Below, in pieces: positions 1-5,230 of a DNA stretch of 6,013 bases (position 1 is the first letter of the stretch; every line of letters starts with the position of its first letter). The DNA is from JBIQLO01 sp044464175 (GTDB lineage: Bacteria > Planctomycetota > Phycisphaerae > Tepidisphaerales > Tepidisphaeraceae): assembly GCA_044464175.1 (NCBI GenBank), contig JBIQLO010000227.1:1-6013 (forward strand), written 5' to 3'. The notes below the pieces were generated by a model. That model did no database searches. It saw nothing but the letters and a program-made list of their open reading frames with translations, and was not told the DNA's origin. A program made the translations under genes and the position numbers.

Positions 1-98
1 CAGGATGGCGGAGAAGACGAAGGATTCATTTTTCCTTTGCGGCCCTTACCGGGTTCATCAATACGTTGGGGGTTGGGGGGAGGTAAGGCGCTGCCGGA

Positions 99-135
99 GG
101 GATGGCGGGTGGGCGCGCGGGAGGCGATGGGCGGG
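99..135 (+). other. Putative G-quadruplex motif upstream of the Fur-like gene
   Basis: Six runs of three G (99-101, 107-109, 111-113, 119-121, 129-131, 133-135) are separated by loops of 5, 1, 5, 7 and 1 bases, which satisfies the usual G3+N1-7 pattern on the + strand. It lies about 60 bases upstream of the start codon of the Fur-like gene. The whole leader is G-rich, with further G runs at 68-72, 75-80, 176-179 and 181-185. The motif may therefore only reflect base composition, and folding or function is not shown. Confidence 0.35.
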
Positions 136-193
136 TCGCGGTGTTCATGGGGAGTCGATTATAGCGGCCGGCGGCGGGGAGGGGGAGAGTTGA

Positions 194-751
194 ATGGCGG
201 ACGGGGCGGCATACACTATGGGTGTGACCGAGGCGCAGATTTTGCCCAATTTCCCGCGGATCAAGGCGGACGCCGAGCGACAGGCGATGCCGTATGAGCC
301 GGTGTGCGCGGTCTTCCGGCGGTACCTGCACGCCCAGAAGCTCAAGTTCACGCCGGAGCGGGCGATGATGCTGGACGCGGTGCTGCGGCGGGAGGGGCTG
401 TTTGAGCCGGAGCAACTGGTGGAGGATCTCAAGAGCCTGGGGCACCGGGTGAGCCGGGCGACGGTCTACCGGTCGCTGAGTCACCTGCAGGATGCGGGGA
501 TTCTCAAGCAGGTCTTTTTTGACAACAAGCAATCGTATTACGAGGTGATCGCCGGGCGGCAGCGGCATGATTATCTCATCTGCGTGGAGACGGGGCGGGT
601 GATCGAGTTTCACAGCGAAAAGCTGCGGCAGTTGCGGGATGAGATATGCCGCGAGCACGGATTCGAGCCGCTGTCCCACCAGTTTCACATCTTCGGCATC
701 AGCCCGGCGGGGCAGCACCGCAAGGGGCCGGAGCCGCAAGAGACGCCGTAG
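194..751 (+). CDS. Fur-family transcriptional regulator (ferric uptake regulator-like)
   Basis: This 185-residue protein has the two-part layout of Fur proteins: an N-terminal winged helix and a C-terminal dimerisation and metal-binding part. The N-terminal part runs from about residue 38 ('KFTPERAMMLDAVL' at 51-64) through the recognition helix 'SRATVYRSLSHLQDAGIL' (87-104). The C-terminal part includes 'HDYLICVETGRVIEF' (125-139) and 'SHQFHIFGISP' (161-171). H125, D126, E138 and H162 sit where Fur metal ligands are expected. Of the structural-zinc cysteines, only C130 of the first CxxC is present: its partner is T133, and the C-terminal cysteine pair is absent. The protein is therefore a cysteine-poor Fur/PerR-like variant whose metal or signal cannot be told from sequence. 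The start at 194 is chosen because a purine-rich site (GGGGGAG, 181-187) lies at good spacing. In-frame ATGs at 218 and 287 are alternatives, and conserved Fur sequence begins only near residue 38, so the first ~31 residues are unsure. The operon downstream probably has its own promoter. Confidence 0.86.
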   Translation: MADGAAYTMGVTEAQILPNFPRIKADAERQAMPYEPVCAVFRRYLHAQKLKFTPERAMMLDAVLRREGLFEPEQLVEDLKSLGHRVSRATVYRSLSHLQDAGILKQVFFDNKQSYYEVIAGRQRHDYLICVETGRVIEFHSEKLRQLRDEICREHGFEPLSHQFHIFGISPAGQHRKGPEPQETP

Positions 752-767
752 GGCCAGGGGGCGCGGC

Positions 768-796
768 TTGACAGTTCTCCCGCCCGCCCGGACACT
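768..796 (+). promoter_or_regulatory. Candidate sigma70-type promoter for the export operon
   Basis: A perfect TTGACA (768-773) is followed after 17 bases by GACACT (791-796), which keeps the A at position 2 and the T at position 6 of the -10 consensus but only 3 of 6 bases overall. Transcription would start near 803 and give a leader of about 29 bases before the permease ATG. This lies in the 80-base gap after the Fur-like gene, the natural place for an operon promoter. No operator or Fur-box-like palindrome is visible around it. Confidence 0.45.
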
Positions 797-831
797 CCCC
801 CTCTTTCGACGATGGGATTAAGGCAGGTAGG

Positions 832-1686
832 ATGTTGGTCTCTTTGATTCGCCCCTGGCAGTGGATGGGTCGGCTTCCGGTCGTGGTGGCCGGGGAGTCG
901 AGGGAACTGCTGCGCCTGATGGGCAGGCACCGGGCGTCGCTGTGGGCGACGACGTGGATCGAGTTCCAACGGCGGTACGCGGGCAATGCGCTGGGGATTT
1001 TGTGGTCGCCGCTGTATGCGCTGCTGTTCCTGGCGATGTACGCGTTTGTGTTCCTGTTCGTCACGCCGGTGAGCGGGGCGCATTACACGCGCTATGAGTA
1101 TGTGGTGTTCATCTTCTGCGGGCTGATTCCGTATCTGGGGTTCGCCGAGGCGCTGAACACGGGGACGGCGTCGGTGAAGGCGAACATCGCGCTGCTGAAG
1201 AACACGATTTTTCCGGCCGAGTTGATTCCGGTGCGGCAGATGCTGGTGTCGATGCTGAGCCTGGGGTTCAGCCTGGCGCTGCTGATTCTGATGGTGCTGC
1301 CGACGCGGCTGATGGGGTGGCACCTGCTCTATCTGCCGGTGCCGATCCTCCTGCTGATGATCGTGAGCCTGGCGGGGGTGTGGCTGTTTTCGGCCTTCGC
1401 CACGCTGCTGCCGGACATCAACCAGATCATCAACCTGCTGACGCTGATGCTGCTGTTCATCTCGCCGATCGGGTATGATCTGGCGACGATTCACGGGATT
1501 CCGCGGCTGATCGCGCTGCTGAATCCGTTGACGTACCTGATTGAAAGCATCCGCTACGCGGTGATCGGCGTGCGGGCGACGCCGATGTGGAGCGATGCGG
1601 TGGTGCTGGTGGGGGCGCTGGCGGCGGCCGGTTTTTGCGGGGCGATATTTAGAAGGCTCAAGCCGTTGTTTGTGGATTATGAATGA
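832..1686 (+). CDS. wzm: ABC-2 type polysaccharide/polyol export permease (Wzm/KpsM/TagG-like)
   Basis: This 284-residue inner-membrane protein is the membrane half of an ABC exporter for lipid-linked polysaccharide. It has the family's usual length and order of motifs. A cytoplasmic amphipathic N-terminus is followed by 'EFQRRYAGNALGILWSPLY' (44-62), the conserved 'RY..s.LG.lW' entry into the first membrane helix. About six hydrophobic segments follow, near 55-77, 88-106, 137-156, 165-190, 195-212 and 255-273. The 'LLFISPIGYD' (207-216) and 'LNPLTYLIESIRYAVIG' (230-246) motifs are typical of the C-terminal half of Wzm/KpsM. The ATG at 832 has AGG (821-823) and AGGTAGG (825-831) just upstream, and the conserved region begins about 40 residues in, as expected. 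The partner ATPase gene follows after 78 bases. The symbol is by family resemblance. The substrate (O-antigen, capsule, teichoic-acid-like polymer) cannot be told from this protein. Confidence 0.92.
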   Translation: MLVSLIRPWQWMGRLPVVVAGESRELLRLMGRHRASLWATTWIEFQRRYAGNALGILWSPLYALLFLAMYAFVFLFVTPVSGAHYTRYEYVVFIFCGLIPYLGFAEALNTGTASVKANIALLKNTIFPAELIPVRQMLVSMLSLGFSLALLILMVLPTRLMGWHLLYLPVPILLLMIVSLAGVWLFSAFATLLPDINQIINLLTLMLLFISPIGYDLATIHGIPRLIALLNPLTYLIESIRYAVIGVRATPMWSDAVVLVGALAAAGFCGAIFRRLKPLFVDYE

Positions 1687-1754
1687 TCGTGGTCCGTTGG
1701 CGGTTGTTTGTGGTCCGTATTTTCGGGCTACGGACCACGGACAACGGACCACGA
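1687..1754 (+). repeat. Nested inverted repeat between permease and ATPase genes
   Basis: Four copies of the unit TGGTCCGT/ACGGACCA are arranged as two forward and two reverse. The outer 13-base arms at 1687-1699 and 1742-1754 are perfect complements, as are the inner 10-base arms at 1710-1719 and 1729-1738. In RNA the inner stem can be lengthened to 17 pairs (1703-1719 with 1729-1745) using two G-U wobbles and a 9-base loop. No T-run follows, so this is not an ordinary terminator. It ends 10 bases before the ATPase start codon and could tune translation or mRNA stability, or it could be a copy of a genome-wide interspersed repeat. Confidence 0.8.
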
Positions 1755-1764
1755 ACTGCGGATC

Positions 1765-3561
1765 ATGAACGATTTAACCTCTTCCAACTCCCCCGCACTG
1801 ACGCTGAGCGGCATCAGCAAGGTCTATCGGCTGTATCGCAAGCCGATTTACCGGGTGATGGACCTGCTGGGGGTGTGCCCGCCGGGGGAGGCGTTTTACA
1901 GCGAGCATGCCGCGCTGAACGGGATCGACCTGTCGATCGGCAAGGGGGAGAAGGTCGCCATCATCGGGCGCAACGGGGCGGGCAAGAGCACGCTGCTGAA
2001 GATCATCACGCAGGTGATTCGCCCGACGGGCGGAACCATGGACGTGCGGGGCAAAATCAGCGCGCTGCTGCAGATCGGGACGGGGTTTCATCCGGAGTTC
2101 ACCGGGCGGCAGAACGCCTACTCGGCCATGGCGCACCAGGGGATCACTGGGCGCGTGGCGGACGCCAAATTCGAGGAGATTGTCGAATTTTCGGAACTGG
2201 ACGAGTTCATCGACCAGCCGATGAAGACGTATTCCACGGGCATGTGCGCGCGGCTGATGTTCTCGGCGTCCATCGTGCTGGAGCCGGACATCCTGGTGGT
2301 GGATGAGGTGCTGGGGGTGGGGGATGCCTATTTCACCCACAAGAGCTTCAACCGGATGCGCGACCTGTGCCGGGGGCACGGGACGACGCTGCTGCTGGTG
2401 ACGCATGACATCTACTCGGCCATGAACCTGTGCGACCGGTTTATCTGGATCGACAAGGGGCAGGTGATGTTCGACGGGGATGCCAAGACGGCCATCGGGC
2501 GGTACGAGGCGTCGATCAAGCAGCAGGAGGAGGAGCGGCTGCGGGAGAGGAGCGTGCGCATTCTGGACAAGGCGGTGGCCGAAACCGTGTCGCGCCTGCA
2601 TGTGCTGGTGCGCAGCCGGACGGGCTTTGCGCTACCGGCGCCGCTGGGGCTGGAGCGGCTGGAAATCAGTTATGATGACGGGCAGCGGCTGGCACTGGAT
2701 GTTGGGGAGGGAAACGAGGCGTGGTCACTGATGCCGCAGGGGAACCTGGGGGAGGTGCGCGACATTGAGGGGAAACGGGCGCGGGCGCTGGAGGTGACGG
2801 GCTCGATTTTCCACAAGGCCGAATGGGCGGTGTCGCTGCCGTCGGGGCAGGGGCTCAAAGAACTGGAAGTGGTGTGGAATTACGCCGGCGATGAACCGGC
2901 CGAGCTGCGGGTGTTCACCGCCGCCAAGCAACTGCTGGTGAAGGAGGAGTTGGGGCGGACGGCGGGGTGGGAGCGCCGGTCCTTCTCGTTGGGCAAGCCG
3001 GCGGGCGGGGAGCTGGATGCGGGCACTCAGGCGGAATTCGGGACGGGGGCGGTGCGGATGACGAGCATTGAGCTTCTGGGGCGGGATGGGCGGCCTGTTT
3101 CAAAAATTCCGCACGGGGATCACCTGAAGGTGCGGGTCCGTGTTCAGGTGGCCGAGGCCCTGGAGGAGCGTGCCGCGACGTTTGTCGTGGGATTCAACCG
3201 CCCCGGTTTTCCCTTCGGCGGCTATGCCTGCATTGACCGGATCGAGTTTGCTCAGGGACGCGACGAATTCACGCTCGACGCCATTCTGGACCCGCTGCTG
3301 CTGGGCAGCGGCGACTGGATGGTGACGGTCGGTTTTGGGGAGCCGGGACTCTACCAAGGTCGGGAGCTGGATTATTTCACCGTGTCCGACAAGTGGTATC
3401 ATTTTATCTCTCGCGGGATGCAGTTGCAGGTGGAGAGCGTGAGCATGCTTGATGCCAGCGGGTGTTTCATGGTCCATCCGGCGGCGTTTCGACTGAAGGA
3501 AGGCACTGAGGCCGGGCGCACCGACGCGATGGCCGTGCCGGAGGCCCAGACCGCATCGTGA
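1765..3561 (+). CDS. wzt: Polysaccharide ABC transporter ATPase with extended C-terminal substrate-binding region (Wzt-like)
   Basis: This 598-residue protein powers export by the neighbouring permease. The nucleotide-binding domain (about 10-255) has Walker A GRNGAGKST (68-76), a Q-loop region 'LLQIGTGFHPEFTGRQN' (101-117) of the Wzt/TagH type, a signature 'YSTGM' (156-160), Walker B ILVVDE (176-181) and the switch histidine H214 in 'VTHD'. A charged linker (252-265) follows. Residues about 430-575 resemble the Wzt_C beta-sandwich, which in known Wzt proteins binds the modified end of the glycan. Between them lie about 170 residues (262-430, with 'LKELEVVWNYAGDEPAELRVF' near 364-384) that ordinary Wzt proteins of roughly 400-470 residues do not have. 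They look like a second beta-sandwich. The ATG at 1765 is chosen because the upstream in-frame TTG at 1708 lies inside a hairpin and adds only 19 repeat-encoded residues. The ribosome site is weak. The NBD assignment is secure; the middle-region fold is inference. Confidence 0.93.
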   Translation: MNDLTSSNSPALTLSGISKVYRLYRKPIYRVMDLLGVCPPGEAFYSEHAALNGIDLSIGKGEKVAIIGRNGAGKSTLLKIITQVIRPTGGTMDVRGKISALLQIGTGFHPEFTGRQNAYSAMAHQGITGRVADAKFEEIVEFSELDEFIDQPMKTYSTGMCARLMFSASIVLEPDILVVDEVLGVGDAYFTHKSFNRMRDLCRGHGTTLLLVTHDIYSAMNLCDRFIWIDKGQVMFDGDAKTAIGRYEASIKQQEEERLRERSVRILDKAVAETVSRLHVLVRSRTGFALPAPLGLERLEISYDDGQRLALDVGEGNEAWSLMPQGNLGEVRDIEGKRARALEVTGSIFHKAEWAVSLPSGQGLKELEVVWNYAGDEPAELRVFTAAKQLLVKEELGRTAGWERRSFSLGKPAGGELDAGTQAEFGTGAVRMTSIELLGRDGRPVSKIPHGDHLKVRVRVQVAEALEERAATFVVGFNRPGFPFGGYACIDRIEFAQGRDEFTLDAILDPLLLGSGDWMVTVGFGEPGLYQGRELDYFTVSDKWYHFISRGMQLQVESVSMLDASGCFMVHPAAFRLKEGTEAGRTDAMAVPEAQTAS

Positions 3562-3583
3562 GAAGCCCGTGAAAGAGCCAAGA

Positions 3584-5131
3584 ATGCAAGACGATTCCAT
3601 GCCCGATCCCACAGACAGACCGATCATCCATACCAACGTTCCCGGCCGGGAGGCCATTGAGCTGGTGGCGTACTACGATGAATTTCTCCAGTACTACCCC
3701 AACTGCGAGATGCGGACGAAGCAGTGGCTGGTGGAGCATGTCCGGCCGGACTGGGTGTCGTTCGATTGCGGGGCGAACATCGGTTATTTCTCCATCCTGC
3801 TGTCGCGGCTTGCGCCCCAAGGGCGGGTCTACGCCTTCGAGCCGACGGAAACACATGCGATGCTGCTGCACAACCTGGCGCACCACGGGGTGGAGAATGT
3901 GACGGCGGAGCGTCAGGCGCTAGGCAACCGGAGCGGTGAGCATGAAGACAACATCTACCGCATCTGGGGCAATGAACCGGATCGGAAGGTCTATCCGTTC
4001 ACCACGATTGATGAGTATGTCCGGGATCGGGCGCTGACGCGGGTGGATTGCATCAAGATCGATGTGGACTCCTTCGATTTCGAGGTGCTGCAGGGGGCGG
4101 CGCGCACGTTGCAGTCGTTCAATCCCTTCGTCATCGTGGAATTGAACCACGCGCTGAGCCGCCGGGGACAGTCCAACGTGGAAGCGCTGCAGTGGCTGGC
4201 GGAGCAGGGATATACCGATGCGGCGGTGCTGGACTACGACAATTTCATCCTCAAGCGCGGGTGGAAGGGGGAGGATTCGGTCTCGGGCCGGCCGCTGCGG
4301 CTGTTGATCGTCCCGCCCATTGATCCCAAGGTGGAGAGGGCGCCGGAGCCCGTGGCGCCGGCGGGGGATGTGGATGGGGTGGCGCGCGTGGCCGTGGGTG
4401 ATCTGCCGGGGCGGCTGGGGTTTGACCGGCCCGTGGATTATCCCAGCACATCGCTGGAGCGGCCGTTGACTGAATGGGACATGGAGCGGGATGATGGGCC
4501 GATTTTGCGGTATATTTATCGGAATCTGCGGCCGCGGCGGCATCTGGAGTTTGGGACGTGGTATGGGGCGGGGGTGGTGCGGGTGCTGGAGGAATGCGAC
4601 GCGACGGTCTTTACGCTGAATCTGCCGGAGGGGGAGCTGAAGCCGTCGGGGGAATGGGCCTACGGGACGACCTCGCCGGATGTCGAGACGGTGCCGCAGT
4701 GGGTGGAGTCGCGGACGACCACGACGCCGGAGGGAGGGACGCACACGTGGTATCGGACCGACTCGCGGGGGTTCATCGGCAGCAAATATCTGGAGCGCGG
4801 GCTGGGGCATCGCGTCTGCCAGATTTTGTGCGACAGCCGTCAGTGGGATATCTCCAACTATCCGGCCGGGTTTTTCGATTCCGCCTTCATCGACGGGGGG
4901 CATCAGTATGACGTGATCGAAAGCGACACGGCCAAGGCGTTGCAGCTGGTGCGGCCGGGCGGGCTGATTCTCTGGCATGATTACTGCCCGGATGCGGCCG
5001 TCCAGAGCCAGTGCGGCTCGACGCGGGATGTGCTGGCGTTCATTGCCCGGAACCGGGCGAAGTTGATGGAGCAACTGAGCGACCTGTTCTGGATTCAGCC
5101 AAGTTGGCTTCTGGTGGGGATTAAGAAGTAA
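3584..5131 (+). CDS. Fused methyltransferase: FkbM-type domain plus Methyltransf_24-type domain
   Basis: This 515-residue cytoplasmic protein carries two SAM-dependent methyltransferase domains. The first (about 15-245) is FkbM-like: motif I 'FDCGANIGYFSILLSR' (60-75), 'VYAFEPTE' (82-89), and the typical late block 'TTIDEYV' (140-146) followed by 'VDCIKIDVDSFDFEVLQGA' (154-172). The second (about 300-515) has a motif-I-like 'HLEFGTWYGAGVVRVL' (320-335) and 'FDSAFIDGGHQYDV' (431-444) followed by 'LVRPGGLILWHDY' (455-467), as in Methyltransf_24. A low-complexity Pro/Ala/Val linker (246-290) joins them. FkbM enzymes are known to O-methylate sugars and polyketides. Here the neighbours suggest a glycan or glycolipid substrate, perhaps the chain end read by the ATPase's C-terminal domain. 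The gene follows the ATPase after 22 bases and so is probably co-transcribed. The ATG at 3584 (AAGAG at 3573-3577) is preferred over an in-frame GTG at 3569, whose spacing is poor; ATG 3599 is also possible. The actual acceptors are unknown. Confidence 0.92.
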   Translation: MQDDSMPDPTDRPIIHTNVPGREAIELVAYYDEFLQYYPNCEMRTKQWLVEHVRPDWVSFDCGANIGYFSILLSRLAPQGRVYAFEPTETHAMLLHNLAHHGVENVTAERQALGNRSGEHEDNIYRIWGNEPDRKVYPFTTIDEYVRDRALTRVDCIKIDVDSFDFEVLQGAARTLQSFNPFVIVELNHALSRRGQSNVEALQWLAEQGYTDAAVLDYDNFILKRGWKGEDSVSGRPLRLLIVPPIDPKVERAPEPVAPAGDVDGVARVAVGDLPGRLGFDRPVDYPSTSLERPLTEWDMERDDGPILRYIYRNLRPRRHLEFGTWYGAGVVRVLEECDATVFTLNLPEGELKPSGEWAYGTTSPDVETVPQWVESRTTTTPEGGTHTWYRTDSRGFIGSKYLERGLGHRVCQILCDSRQWDISNYPAGFFDSAFIDGGHQYDVIESDTAKALQLVRPGGLILWHDYCPDAAVQSQCGSTRDVLAFIARNRAKLMEQLSDLFWIQPSWLLVGIKK

Positions 5132-5143
5132 AATTCAGGCTAT

Positions 5144-5171
5144 TCCGCCAGTGCCCTCACTGGCGGATTTT
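5144..5171 (+). terminator. Intrinsic (rho-independent) terminator after the methyltransferase gene
   Basis: TCCGCCAGTG (5144-5153) and CACTGGCGGA (5158-5167) form a perfect 10-pair GC-rich stem with a 4-base CCCT loop, followed directly by TTTT (5168-5171). It starts 12 bases after the stop codon at 5129-5131, the expected place for the end of the wzm-wzt-methyltransferase transcript. The T-run is short, so termination may be partial. The left arm can alternatively pair with 5199-5212. Confidence 0.8.
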
Positions 5172-5212
5172 GCATTGGGCATGGTCCGTTCCGCCGGGGA
5201 GGGCACTGGCGG
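5145..5212 (+). repeat. Competing inverted-repeat segments in the leader of the glycosyltransferase-like gene
   Basis: CCGCCAGTGCCCTC (5145-5158) is perfectly complementary over 14 bases to GAGGGCACTGGCGG (5199-5212). Nested inside, GGCGGA (5162-5167) complements TCCGCC (5190-5195). This nested fold excludes the terminator hairpin. Conversely, when the terminator forms, 5191-5195 can pair with 5208-5212. The pairing is seen directly in the sequence. A regulatory role is inference, because the nearer terminator hairpin should form first during transcription. Confidence 0.6.
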
Positions 5213-5230
5213 CACTGTTTGAAATCCGTC

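Noticed and set aside
151..175. GATTATAG as a -10 element for the Fur-like gene
   Set aside because: TATAGC matches only 4 of 6 bases and no -35-like hexamer lies 16-18 bases upstream.
1..297. Open frames on the + strand through the left leader (for example from ATG 5 or ATG 37)
   Set aside because: They are Gly/Arg-rich low-complexity translations without family motifs and overlap the Fur-like gene in another frame. They are best explained by G-rich intergenic sequence.
1708..1764. Upstream in-frame TTG start for the ATPase
   Set aside because: It sits inside the inverted repeat, has no ribosome site and adds only residues encoded by the repeat (GPRTTDHEL-like).
1683..2306. An ATGA stop-start overlap at the end of the permease gene, opening a 207-codon frame
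   Set aside because: The frame differs from that of the ATPase and its translation contains no Walker or signature motifs. The real ATPase reads from ATG 1765.
3920..5074. A 384-codon open frame on the minus strand opposite the methyltransferase gene, and similar long antisense frames at 685-1752 and 1774-2601
   Set aside because: Their translations are rich in H, R, P and Q with no recognisable motif. They arise from the GC-rich third positions of the well-supported + strand genes.
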